From Methanomassiliicoccales archaeon (GTDB taxonomy: Archaea; Thermoplasmatota; Thermoplasmata; Methanomassiliicoccales; UBA472), in contig JAVYMA010000001.1 in NCBI GenBank assembly GCA_038740345.1, forward strand, positions 87,992 through 151,991: a stretch of DNA of 64,000 nt. The letters run 5' to 3'. The translations under genes and the position numbers were made by a program. The notes beneath the pieces are model-generated. The model was not told where the DNA came from. It did no database searches and saw only the letters and a program-made list of their open reading frames with translations. Shown here in pieces: positions 8,813-17,555 of the stretch. Position 1 is the first letter of the stretch; each line of letters opens with the position of its first letter.

Positions 8813-10914
8813 GCGCTCTCCCTCCTTATAGTGACCAGCGCGTCCACCGCACCAGCCCCCTCCCCCACGTCGCCGACGATGAGGGGGTTTATCTCTAATT
8901 CTGTGATTTCGGGGAAGTCCTGCGCCACCTGCGCCACCTTGAGTATCACTTGCCGCAAGGCTTCCAGATCCGCAGGCTTCCTACCTCTGACGCCTGTTAA
9001 GATAGGATAGGCCCTGATGGAGCGGATCAGATCTGTCACGTCCGCGTTCGAGAGGGGTACGATCCTCTGCGCCACGTCCTTGAGGACCTCTACGAAAATG
9101 CCCCCCAGACCGAAAGTGACCACTGGTCCGAACTGGTCGTCGCGAACCATCCCCACTATGACCTCCCTGCCCGATATCATGCGTTGCACTAAGACGCCCT
9201 CCACCCTGGCCCGGGGGGCCATAGCCCTTACCCTGGATAGGAGTAGGTTGAATTCATGGCGGACCTCTTCCTCGCGGCGCAGCCCCACCACCACTCCTCC
9301 CACATCAGTCTTGTGCGCGATGTCGGGAGATTCCACTTTCAGGACGATGGGGTATCCTATCCTTCTCGCCAGCTCCACCGCCTCCTCTTCGGTCCTGGCC
9401 ATCCCCTCATCGGGTACAGAGATGCCATATGCCCGGAGGATTTCCTTGCCTTCGCTCTCGCTCAGCCCCACCCTTCCCTGGGACTTGACCTTAGCCAGCA
9501 ATGCCCTGACCCTCTCCTTGTCGCCCTCGAAGGTGGGGAATGTCTCGGACACGTTGCGAGAACGCGCTTTCTGATACTCCACCATGGCGCTCAGGGCCCG
9601 AACCGCTCGGTCCGGTGATTCGAAATCAGGTATACCCGCCTGCCTGAGTATCTCCAAGCCCTCATGCACATCATTGCCGCCAGCGAAGCACGCCACCACG
9701 GGCATAGCGCTGCTTTTCCCATGCGAGGCCACAATGCGCGCCACGCTCGGAATGTCCACCAGATCGGTAGGCGCTAACAGTACTAGCACGGAGGACACTG
9801 CCGGGTCTTGCATGACCGTGCGTATGGCGAAGTCATAACGGTCCGCAGTGGCATCCCCTATCACATCTACGGGATTGTATACATTGGCTTCAGCGGGGAG
9901 GTAGGAGCGCAGGCGTTCTACCGTCTCATGGGAAAATGTGGCTAGGGCCAAGTCATGATCCCCGCAGGCATCTGCGGCCATCACTCCCAACCCTCCTGCG
10001 TTGGTGACGATGGCCACGCCTCCCTCGGTCCGGGGCATGCGGGCGCTGCTGAAGATCATGAGCAGATCGAAGAGCTCTTCGATATCATGCGCCCTGATCA
10101 CACCAGACTGCTCCAGCGCCGCCTGGTAAACCTTATCCCCAGAAGAGATGGCGCCCGTGTGAGAGGAGGCGGCCTTGGCCCCGCTGCTTGTCCTCCCTGC
10201 CTTCAAGGCTATCACCGGCTTCACCTTGGAAGTGGCCTCTGCCTGCTGCATAAAATCGGCTCCTCTGGTTATTCCTTCGATATACATCCCGATGACCTTG
10301 GTCTTGGGATCATCGCGAAGATATCGCAACACATCCGCCTCTTCGATATCCATCTTATTCCCCAGGCTGACGAATTTGGAGAAGCCCGCTTTCGTTCTCG
10401 AGGCCCAATCCAGGAGCACGGAGCATATGGCCCCGGACTGAGAGGATATTCCTATGCTACCCTCTCGGGGATAGTTATTGGTGAAAGTGGCATTCATACG
10501 CCTCTGAGTGTTGATTAGCCCGAGGCAATTGGGGCCCAGCACCCTTATGCCATACGCCTTGGCTATTGAGTCTGTCCGCCTCTCTAGCTCCGCACCCTCC
10601 TTTCCCGTCTCCTTGAAGCCAGCGGAGATCACGATTGCCGCTTTTACCCCCTTATTGCCCATTTGCTCCATGACATCCGGCACGAGGATGTTAGGGACGC
10701 ATACCAGCCCCAGGTCTATCCTCCCGGGGACCTCCAGCACGCTAGGATAGCACTTTATGCCCAGTATCTCCTTGGCCTGGGGGTTGATGGGATAAAGGGC
10801 TCCGGCGAAGCCTGATGAAATGAGGTTCCTCAGCACGATATGACCGACTTTCTTCTCCTCCCTGGAAGCGCCAATGATAGCGATGGAATCCGGCTCGAAC
10901 AGCTCCCTTACCAT
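8809..10914 (-). CDS. acdAB: acetate-CoA ligase (ADP-forming), fused alpha-beta
   Basis: Interconverts acyl-CoA + ADP + phosphate with acid + CoA + ATP, allowing substrate-level ATP synthesis from acetyl-CoA in archaea. The N-terminal CoA-binding Rossmann domain begins FEPDSIAIIGASREE. The ligase-CoA domain includes SSHTGAISSG near residue 257, where the active-site His is expected. The C-terminal ATP-grasp domain contains EEAVELARRIGYPIVLK and the VGGVVVGL loop. At 701 residues it is the single-chain form with both subunits fused. It is followed, with a 4 bp overlap, by the BioD/DRTGG protein. An ATTAATATT element about 25 bp upstream of the ATG could be its TATA box. Confidence 0.9.
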   Translation of the reverse strand: MVRELFEPDSIAIIGASREEKKVGHIVLRNLISSGFAGALYPINPQAKEILGIKCYPSVLEVPGRIDLGLVCVPNILVPDVMEQMGNKGVKAAIVISAGFKETGKEGAELERRTDSIAKAYGIRVLGPNCLGLINTQRRMNATFTNNYPREGSIGISSQSGAICSVLLDWASRTKAGFSKFVSLGNKMDIEEADVLRYLRDDPKTKVIGMYIEGITRGADFMQQAEATSKVKPVIALKAGRTSSGAKAASSHTGAISSGDKVYQAALEQSGVIRAHDIEELFDLLMIFSSARMPRTEGGVAIVTNAGGLGVMAADACGDHDLALATFSHETVERLRSYLPAEANVYNPVDVIGDATADRYDFAIRTVMQDPAVSSVLVLLAPTDLVDIPSVARIVASHGKSSAMPVVACFAGGNDVHEGLEILRQAGIPDFESPDRAVRALSAMVEYQKARSRNVSETFPTFEGDKERVRALLAKVKSQGRVGLSESEGKEILRAYGISVPDEGMARTEEEAVELARRIGYPIVLKVESPDIAHKTDVGGVVVGLRREEEVRHEFNLLLSRVRAMAPRARVEGVLVQRMISGREVIVGMVRDDQFGPVVTFGLGGIFVEVLKDVAQRIVPLSNADVTDLIRSIRAYPILTGVRGRKPADLEALRQVILKVAQVAQDFPEITELEINPLIVGDVGEGAGAVDALVTIRRESA

Positions 10915-11121
10915 GACGCGCAGCGATTCGTCCTTAGAATATTAATACGATTTGGTCGCCTGGACGTGTAGGGGGTGGAACGAGCACCAGATTTTTTTTT
11001 CCCATCGCGCTCTGTTTTCTTTGAATACGAGCACTCTAAGTAGCCTCCTGTTCGGTCTTCGAACCGTGGCTCAGGGGCAGTGTGTATAATAGCGAAAACT
11101 AGAAAAATCGCCTACCAAATG

Positions 11122-12006
11122 CTAAAAGTTACCCAGAGTGTACTGGTCCTGCAACCTTATCTCCCTGGCCTTGTGCGGGATGCCCAGCATGTCCATGAGA
11201 TCGAAGGCGTTCCTCACGGCCTTGGAGCGCCCATGGTTGTTGAAATAGATGCGCACCTTCTCATGGTCCCTAGCCGCTTCCTGGATGCGCGGTACCCAGG
11301 GCCACAGCTGCTCCTTGGTGTAGAGATAATCATAGCGGTTCAGGCGGTGATCCTCCTCTCCCTCTTCCCTGAACCAAATGTCATAGTTGCGGCCATGGAA
11401 TCGGATGTAGGCATGTTCTGCTGTGGTGGCTTTAATCACGGGAAATCCTGGCCCGTCGACCATCACCGTGGCTGCCTTATTCCTCTTCAACAGATCCAGA
11501 GCCTCAGGGTCGATCTCTTTGCCCTCCTCTCCCAGCCAGCTCCGGTGCCTGAACTCGACGGCATAGTGGTAGGCCTGGGTATCCAAGGCCTCCAGAGTAG
11601 CATCTAGTACCGCCATGGAGCGGGAATCTTTCTTGAAATAAGGGGAGAGCTGCAGCAGGCAGGCTCCCATTCGTGCCGCGGCCGATAACTCCTTCACGCA
11701 CATGCGCTCGAATGAGACTGCCTGAGTTGCCGATGTCTGGCTATCAAGCTGAACCATTGACTCGTGCGTCACCAGCCTAGGCATCTTCAGCGAATATTCG
11801 AAGCCCTCTAATCCCTCTGCTTTCTTGATCCAGAGACGGACCATTGGTGGCGGGGGAGGACGGTAGAAAGTGGAGTTTATCTCTACGGTGTGGAAATGCT
11901 CAGCATAGAAGCGGAGCCACTCTCCTCTCTTGTTGGCCAGCTCCCATGGATAGAATCTTCCCAACCAATCCTCATATGACCAGCCACTACAGCCCACCAG
12001 GATCAT
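11122..12006 (-). CDS. DUF72 (YecE-like) protein
   Basis: A TIM-barrel-like DUF72 protein of 294 residues. It begins ILVGCSGWSYEDW, continues with WLRFYAEHFHTVEINSTFYRPP and has YIRFHGRNYD in the C-terminal half, all typical family motifs. The biochemical role of DUF72 is not settled. It follows the FN3 surface protein gene on the same strand with a 27 bp gap, so it could be read from the same transcript. Confidence 0.85.
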   Translation of the reverse strand: MILVGCSGWSYEDWLGRFYPWELANKRGEWLRFYAEHFHTVEINSTFYRPPPPPMVRLWIKKAEGLEGFEYSLKMPRLVTHESMVQLDSQTSATQAVSFERMCVKELSAAARMGACLLQLSPYFKKDSRSMAVLDATLEALDTQAYHYAVEFRHRSWLGEEGKEIDPEALDLLKRNKAATVMVDGPGFPVIKATTAEHAYIRFHGRNYDIWFREEGEEDHRLNRYDYLYTKEQLWPWVPRIQEAARDHEKVRIYFNNHGRSKAVRNAFDLMDMLGIPHKAREIRLQDQYTLGNF

Positions 12007-12033
12007 GAGGCATCATTGCGCCCCCGAGCATAT

Positions 12034-14337
12034 CTACTTCACGCCTGGACCCTTTTTAAGAGCCGCGGCTTTGGCTGACTTTTTCAGCCTTTCCGCGTTC
12101 TTCTTCGCCTGCAGCTTGGCCTTGCGCTTCTCCCTGATGTACCATATTATCACCGCTAGGGCTATGATTAGCACCACAGCGAGGAATACGGAATTGCTTA
12201 GAAATGCCATGATGTCGAAAGAGGCAGGCGTGGGCTGAGGCGGCTGGGGATTAGGTTGGGTGGTGGCATAGACCTCCTCCGATTGCGGCCCCGTGCCGAC
12301 TTCGTTGTATGCTGCCACACGGTAGTAGTACGTGGTGTCGTTCTCCAGAGCTGTGTTGTTATAATAATTGGTGGATACGGTGGCGAGATAGACCTCGTTT
12401 CCGGAGAATAGACCACGATAGATTTTGTAGCCCAGGATAGGTTTGTTGCCATCAGAGAGGGGAGGATTCCAAGTTATGAGAATGTGCTTGTATCCTCCCA
12501 CCGCCTGTACATTCAGTGGCACGGAGGGCGCGCTCCCAGGGGTGCTTGGTTTAGCGCTTACCTCGCTAGAAAAAGGTCCTTCTCCTATGGCGTTTTTGGC
12601 TTTAATCTTATAATAATACATTTGGCCGTTTGTCAGCCCAGTGTTATTGTACGTCGTGGTGGTGACTTCAGCTATAGGCTCGGGAGCTTCCTTCCCTGGC
12701 TCCAGGCCGCGGAAGATGAGATAGGAAAGTACTGGCCCGCTTCCCGAGATGGTGGGCGCACTCCAAGAAAGATATACGAACTGATCACCGGCCCGAGCGT
12801 TCAGGTCTAAGGGGGCGCTTGGTACCAAACCCGAGATTTCAGAGACCGCTGCGCTCAAAGGCCCCTCACCTGCCTCGTTATAGGCCGAGACCTTGAAGTA
12901 GTAGGTCTTACCATTGATCAGGCCAGCGGCGATGAAGCTATTGACGTTACCCGCGTCTGCCAAGAAGGTCTCAGAGCCTGGAGCCAAGCCTCGGTAAATC
13001 TTGTATCCCAGGACCGGGGAGCCACCGTCTGACTGAGGTTTGGTCCAATTGAGCTTTATGAAGCGTTCACCGGGGGTGGCTGTGAGCCCCACGGGCGCGG
13101 ATGGTACGGTGCGTGGCGTGCCACATACCTCGTTGGAGAGACCGATACCCACGGCATTCTCTGCCGCGATGCGATAGTAATAGGTCTGACCATTGGTAAG
13201 GCCGGTGTCAGTGTAGGAAAGCACATTATCCAGGGTGATCAGTAGTTGGGTCTGGCCCGCCTTGGTACCGCGGTAGACCCAGTATCGCAGGACCTCAGTG
13301 CCGCCGTTGTCGTAGGTGTTCCAGTATAAGGTGATGCGGCGATTCCCTTCCAGGATGCTTAGGACCACGGGAGTTGGCACATCCCAACAGGTAGCAAAGA
13401 TCTCATTGCTCTCTGCCCCATCGCCAACGGCGTTGTACGCCACCACTTTATAATAGTACGTGACGTTGTTAGTTAAGCCAACATCCTCGTACTTGGTGGT
13501 CACACTGACGTTGGTTAGAAGTTTCTCCTCTCCTGGAGCCAAGCCACGAAGGATGCGGTAGCCGAGGATAGGGGATCCTCCATTGGGCTCTGGGGGGCTC
13601 CAGGTCAGGGTGATTTGGCGTACACCCTCTTTCGCCACCAGAGCGATGGGGGCTCCCGGGACCACATCCGGAGCGGCGGCCACCTCATTGCTCTTTAGCC
13701 CCTCTCCTACAACATTGTAGGCTGAGACCCTGAAATAGTAGGTTCTACCGATCTGCAGCCGTGAACAGATGTAGAAAGTGAAGTTCCCCGCATCTGCCAA
13801 GAAGGTCTCACTGCCTGGCGATGTGCCTCGATAGATGCGATAGCCGAGGATGGGAGCGCCACCATCGAAGGCGGGAGGCTTCCAGGTCAGGTTGATGAAT
13901 AGATTCCCGGGGATGCCGCTGACCTCCAAAGGAACCGAGGGGGTGGTGCGGGGGGTAGCGCTAACCTCACTAGAACGTGGGCCGATTCCGAATGCGTTTC
14001 GGGCACAGACGCTATAGTAATATGTCTGGCCATTGGTGAGGCCTATATCAGTATAGGTGGTCACATTCCCCAGCGTAGTCCAGAGAGTGCCTCCTCCAGG
14101 CTCGGTCCCCCGGTAAATCCAATATTCGCTGATAGCAGAGCCGTTATAGTATAACGGAGGGCTCCAGGTCAGGGTTACCTTACCATTACCGGGTGAGGCG
14201 GTTAGGCTCCGAGGAGCAGATGGCAACTGAGATGGTAAGGGATCTGCTGCCTGTGCATCGTGTGTATCTATGCAAAGGGTGCAGATTAGGACTGCAGTGA
14301 AGATGAATGCTGATATTTTAAGCGTGTTAGCTCTCAC
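12034..14337 (-). CDS. secreted, membrane-anchored protein with seven fibronectin type III repeats
   Basis: 767 residues. A signal peptide (ISAFIFTAVLICTLCI then AQA) is followed by seven consecutive FN3 domains of about 95 residues. Each starts like APxxLxAxxGxxxxxLxWxPP and contains GYxIYRG and TGLTNGQTYYYxVxAxNxxG. After a proline-rich spacer there is one hydrophobic helix (VFLAVVLIIALAVIIWYI) and a lysine-rich cytoplasmic end of about 35 residues. The topology is that of an outward-facing cell-surface or adhesion protein. No enzymatic domain is seen. Confidence 0.85.
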   Translation of the reverse strand: MRANTLKISAFIFTAVLICTLCIDTHDAQAADPLPSQLPSAPRSLTASPGNGKVTLTWSPPLYYNGSAISEYWIYRGTEPGGGTLWTTLGNVTTYTDIGLTNGQTYYYSVCARNAFGIGPRSSEVSATPRTTPSVPLEVSGIPGNLFINLTWKPPAFDGGAPILGYRIYRGTSPGSETFLADAGNFTFYICSRLQIGRTYYFRVSAYNVVGEGLKSNEVAAAPDVVPGAPIALVAKEGVRQITLTWSPPEPNGGSPILGYRILRGLAPGEEKLLTNVSVTTKYEDVGLTNNVTYYYKVVAYNAVGDGAESNEIFATCWDVPTPVVLSILEGNRRITLYWNTYDNGGTEVLRYWVYRGTKAGQTQLLITLDNVLSYTDTGLTNGQTYYYRIAAENAVGIGLSNEVCGTPRTVPSAPVGLTATPGERFIKLNWTKPQSDGGSPVLGYKIYRGLAPGSETFLADAGNVNSFIAAGLINGKTYYFKVSAYNEAGEGPLSAAVSEISGLVPSAPLDLNARAGDQFVYLSWSAPTISGSGPVLSYLIFRGLEPGKEAPEPIAEVTTTTYNNTGLTNGQMYYYKIKAKNAIGEGPFSSEVSAKPSTPGSAPSVPLNVQAVGGYKHILITWNPPLSDGNKPILGYKIYRGLFSGNEVYLATVSTNYYNNTALENDTTYYYRVAAYNEVGTGPQSEEVYATTQPNPQPPQPTPASFDIMAFLSNSVFLAVVLIIALAVIIWYIREKRKAKLQAKKNAERLKKSAKAAALKKGPGVK

Positions 14338-14492
14338 TTTTTTCTCCTCTGCCCTTTACCGTCTCAAAAGGAACTTCCCGAATCGATTATAAGAGTGAGG
14401 ACATGGTTATCGGCTTTTGATACCATCATGCTGAGGAGTCAGGAGGCTTGTTGCTCTTGGGTAGAAGAGATGCTGGTGGGTTATCGAGAGCC

Positions 14493-14736
14493 TTAAATAC
14501 ACAATCGCCCTAGTAACCTCTGCCTCCAACGAACGCGAGGGTGACGTGTGATCCCTAGAATAGGCTGGGGGCGAACAGTGCACCGTACAATGGGTCCCTG
14601 CAGGAACGGCGACGGGACGTCGCGTCATGACTGGAGGACAACCCCGGAGCACAACAAAACCCCCCCGGCCTGGGTCAGTGCGGGGAGATTAGGGCTATGC
14701 CCGTCCATGAACCGATCTGTTAGGGTTCGGGGGACA
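14493..14736. other. intergenic stretch with strong local hairpins; candidate structured RNA
   Basis: The 439 bp between the FN3 gene and the Cys-cluster gene has no convincing coding frame. A TATA-like CTTAAATAC (about 14492-14500) is followed by several perfect inverted repeats: GCGAC/GTCGC near 14608-14623, GGGC/GCCC near 14691-14702, and a nested GTCC..GAACC/GGTTC..GGAC between about 14703 and 14735. I compared it by eye with archaeal SRP RNA and RNase P RNA and did not find their conserved cores. It may be an unassigned non-coding RNA on the + strand, or simply structured spacer. Confidence 0.25.
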
Positions 14737-14776
14737 CCTCATCTATTTATCCTTGGCAGATGGTTAAGGCCGTTGA

Positions 14777-15046
14777 ATGCCACGCTATATTAGGAGTGGA
14801 GAGTGTAATAGATGCGGCGACTGCTGCAAGCCGCGCTTTCCTGTGGATGAGGATGCCAGGGAATGGTACCGTGCCAACGGACTGCCGGAGAATGGGCAGT
14901 GTCAATTCCTTGCTCTGATCGACGGACAGTGGACTTGTACCATTCATGCACGACGCAGTGAGCACTGCCGCGCCTTCCCTTGGCACCCTGACAACCTCAA
15001 GGGCCTGCCCAATTGCTCCTATCGCTTCACCGAGATTCCCGATTAG
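14777..15046 (+). CDS. small YkgJ-family cysteine-cluster protein
   Basis: 89 residues with the pattern ECNRCGDCCKP near the N-terminus, then QCQF, WTCTIH and EHCRAFPWHP. This spacing of cysteines is that of the YkgJ family, proposed to bind zinc or an Fe-S centre. Function unknown. A TATA-like TCTATTTATCC at about 14741-14750 places the transcript start next to the ATG, suggesting leaderless translation. Its stop overlaps the stop of the convergent OB-HD gene by 4 bp. Confidence 0.75.
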   Translation: MPRYIRSGECNRCGDCCKPRFPVDEDAREWYRANGLPENGQCQFLALIDGQWTCTIHARRSEHCRAFPWHPDNLKGLPNCSYRFTEIPD

Positions 15047-16026
15047 TGAAGGTATATGTGGCCTAATCTACGGTCATAGATCCAAGGGTCCTCAGTCTGA
15101 GCATTCTCTTTGGCAGATATATACTGTTCCAGCTTGGCGTCCGCCTCGTCCGCAATATGAACTGCCAGAGCCTCGGGGAATTGAGGTCTCTTGGGCGAGC
15201 CATATTCTGGCTCGGCATGGCTGGCCAGGACCATATGCACCACCTTGAGCTTTAGATTCTTGGGCATTCCCTCTATCCTGTCGCAGGCTCGGGACACCAT
15301 CTCGGCTCCTATGGTCACATGTCCCCTCAGCATTCCGTCCTCAGACACATCGATGTTCGTCGTTACCTCGTATTCCTCCACCTTACCGATGTCGTGCAGC
15401 AGAGCACCGGCAATGAGCAGGTCTCTATCCAGCTTGGGATAGCGCTTAGCCAGGAACTCGCATATCTCCAGCACGTTGAGGGTATGCTCCACCAGGCCCC
15501 CCATCCAATTGCAATGCATCCACATGGAGGCGGGCGCACTCTTAAACCTTTGCACAAAGGACTCGTCGCCGAAAAAGGATGCCAGGAGCAGCTGCAAATG
15601 ACGATTCTGCACCCTGCGCACCGCGGAGTTTAATGATGTCATCATCTGATCCACATCCCTGGAGGAGCTGGCGACGAAATCAGTGAGGCGATAGTCTCCC
15701 TTGGGGACCTTCTCCACTGTCCCTCCTTTATCAGGGCTGATGCTTATCTCCACCGTTTCTTTATAAGAAGATACCGAACCCCTGACTCTCACCACATCGT
15801 TGGAATCGAAGGAATTGTACACACTTTTCACTGCCTCCTCATCCTTCGACCCCCAATACTTGGCCGTCATCTCGCCGGTGCGATCGGCCAGCCTTACCTC
15901 GAATACCGAACCTTTGGAGTAGGGTTTAGGAGGCTTCTTGAATTTGACAGAGAAGAGAGAGTCAACATCTTCTCCCACCTTGAGATCCCGCACGAACTGC
16001 CGCTTGCCCTCAGGTTCCATGTGCAT
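15043..16026 (-). CDS. OB-fold/HD-domain 3'-5' exoribonuclease (YhaM-like)
   Basis: The N-terminal OB-fold nucleic-acid-binding domain (FVRDLKVGEDVDSLF, then KGSVFEVRLADRTGEM) is followed by an HD phosphohydrolase domain with HCNWMGGLVEHTLNVLE and LLHDIGKVEEYE, and later a SHAEPEYG motif. This arrangement is that of YhaM/CBF1-type metal-dependent 3'-5' exoribonucleases. I take the ATG at 16026 (MHMEPEGK); the frame extends to 16176 but would overlap the upstream gene. It is the last gene of a DUF429, SprT-like, OB-HD co-directional group. Confidence 0.82.
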   Translation of the reverse strand: MHMEPEGKRQFVRDLKVGEDVDSLFSVKFKKPPKPYSKGSVFEVRLADRTGEMTAKYWGSKDEEAVKSVYNSFDSNDVVRVRGSVSSYKETVEISISPDKGGTVEKVPKGDYRLTDFVASSSRDVDQMMTSLNSAVRRVQNRHLQLLLASFFGDESFVQRFKSAPASMWMHCNWMGGLVEHTLNVLEICEFLAKRYPKLDRDLLIAGALLHDIGKVEEYEVTTNIDVSEDGMLRGHVTIGAEMVSRACDRIEGMPKNLKLKVVHMVLASHAEPEYGSPKRPQFPEALAVHIADEADAKLEQYISAKENAQTEDPWIYDRRLGHIYLH

Positions 16027-16066
16027 GCTATCACTTCTCGATTGTTTATGACTATCGCCTCGTAGC

Positions 16067-16768
16067 TCAAGCAGATCCTTCTCCAGCCAAATGGCTGCTG
16101 GATAAGAGCCTAAGCCAATTTTCCGCTTCTCTCCAGCGAGGATATTTCCGCTCCAGGCGTCTGAATTCCGCATCATGATAAGAGCGAAGGGGATCGGAGC
16201 GCGTTAGCAGATGAAGCATCTCATGATAAAGGACATACTCGGCGACGTACCCTGGCACCTGACTTGAGTCCAAGGCAGAGGAAATGGCCACCACTCTCAT
16301 AATCAAGCTACAGTAGCCCAGGCGGAAGCGATTAGGCTTTTCCGTCCAGGTAAGGAAAGCACCGTGGCAATCGCCCACTAATCCCCGATCCTGCAATGAA
16401 GTGAGAAGGGAACTCAGATCATATTCCTTGCCCTTTGCGTCCAGAGTGAGATTGCGGCTGCGTTTCAAATATTTCTCTCGATTCGAACGCAAGAAGGCAT
16501 CAGAGCATAAATACTCAGATACCCTAGCGGTGTACAGCTCCCTCCTTCTCCTTTGCATACGCTCGAAAAGACAGAAGGCGAAATCATTTATCACCTCTTC
16601 AGCCGCGCCTTGTATGTAATCCGTCACCTTGAAGCTGACAGTGGTGCCAATGCGCTTCCAAGTGGTCTTGAATTCTTTGAAAGGATAATAGCTGGCCTGG
16701 ACATGATGGAAGCCAAATCGAGCCCCCACACGCTGAAAGGCGTACTGCATCTCCCTCTCATCCATCAT
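16067..16768 (-). CDS. SprT/YgjP-like zinc metallopeptidase-fold protein
   Basis: About 233 residues from the ATG at 16768. The C-terminal part carries the zinc site VLYHEMLHLLT (HExxH) followed by YHDAEFRRLERKYP, which supplies the third His, as in SprT, WLM and YgjP proteins. The N-terminal two thirds is basic and not recognised. The start overlaps the end of the DUF429 gene (ATGATGGATGA), indicating coupling. A protease acting on DNA-protein crosslinks is a family possibility, not something shown here. Confidence 0.65.
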   Translation of the reverse strand: MMDEREMQYAFQRVGARFGFHHVQASYYPFKEFKTTWKRIGTTVSFKVTDYIQGAAEEVINDFAFCLFERMQRRRRELYTARVSEYLCSDAFLRSNREKYLKRSRNLTLDAKGKEYDLSSLLTSLQDRGLVGDCHGAFLTWTEKPNRFRLGYCSLIMRVVAISSALDSSQVPGYVAEYVLYHEMLHLLTRSDPLRSYHDAEFRRLERKYPRWREAENWLRLLSSSHLAGEGSA

Positions 16769-17468
16769 GCATATTCCTCTCGGTCGGCAAGAGCACATAT
16801 CCATGCTCTACATCGCCTAGCAATTGAGTGTTCTTTCCATTCTTTATGTAATGACAATACAGGCAGGCTGCGGCTAGGGCTGCATCTAGGATATCGCATA
16901 ATCCTTTGATTCTATGCAACTTCATATTCTCGATTTCTTGACGCAACGAAAGGCAGAGGTCAGGAGGGGAATGCCAGGAATCCATGGCCTCGATCACCTG
17001 TTCCAAGGCTTTGCGCCGGTCGCATAGCCTTCCTCTTTTATAAGATGGGATCTTCCCGCACAGGATGCGGAGGGCACCGCTAGGATAGACCTCGAAGTAA
17101 ACCTTTTCACCCCTCACCTCTGGCGAAGCGGGCACGAACCCCCGGCCACGCAATGCTCTGGCGAGGTCTTCTCCTCTCCTACCACCGAAATGACGCTCCA
17201 TGAAGCGCTGGTTAGAAGGGAGGCAGGGAAGGCCCATTCTCATCATAATTCGCTCGCATCTGCGCATTCCTGTGAGGTTAGGAACGCAAAGCGGTGCGTC
17301 TATCCCCACCCACATCTGATTATCCTTGTCAAGCAAGGACAGGATTTCTTCATTCGTGGTGACCAGTCCTAACAACACCACCTCACCGCCGGAGTCAATC
17401 AAGCATGCCCCTGTAGAGAGGGGATAAGGATCTGAGCGCCATGCCAAATCCAGTCCCAGGAACATCAT
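16758..17468 (-). CDS. DUF429 family, predicted RNase H-like nuclease
   Basis: 236 residues. It starts MMFLGLDLAWR with an acidic residue in the first strand, then WVGIDAPLCVPN near residue 54, then CERIMMRMGLPCLPSN and YFEVYPSGALR. This order is characteristic of DUF429, an RNase H-fold family. An acidic DILDAALAAACLY helix near 208 probably supplies another metal ligand. It is the first gene of a three-gene unit with the SprT-like and OB-HD genes and is divergent from the DHH gene. Confidence 0.75.
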   Translation of the reverse strand: MMFLGLDLAWRSDPYPLSTGACLIDSGGEVVLLGLVTTNEEILSLLDKDNQMWVGIDAPLCVPNLTGMRRCERIMMRMGLPCLPSNQRFMERHFGGRRGEDLARALRGRGFVPASPEVRGEKVYFEVYPSGALRILCGKIPSYKRGRLCDRRKALEQVIEAMDSWHSPPDLCLSLRQEIENMKLHRIKGLCDILDAALAAACLYCHYIKNGKNTQLLGDVEHGYVLLPTERNMHDG

Positions 17469-17555
17469 ATATTCTTACCTCACTCTCCTGTCCAAATAGT
17501 ATTTTACATACAAAGTGTTGATATATGTAGCGAGTGCATATACCAACTGGAAGGG

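Noticed and set aside
14520-14740. SRP RNA or RNase P RNA
   Set aside because: The conserved SRP helix 8 loop and the RNase P CR-I/CR-V sequences are not found on either strand.
14407-14793. Opposed reading frames of about 80 codons in the FN3/Cys-cluster gap
   Set aside because: No ribosome-binding site, no protein-like composition, and they overlap strong inverted repeats.
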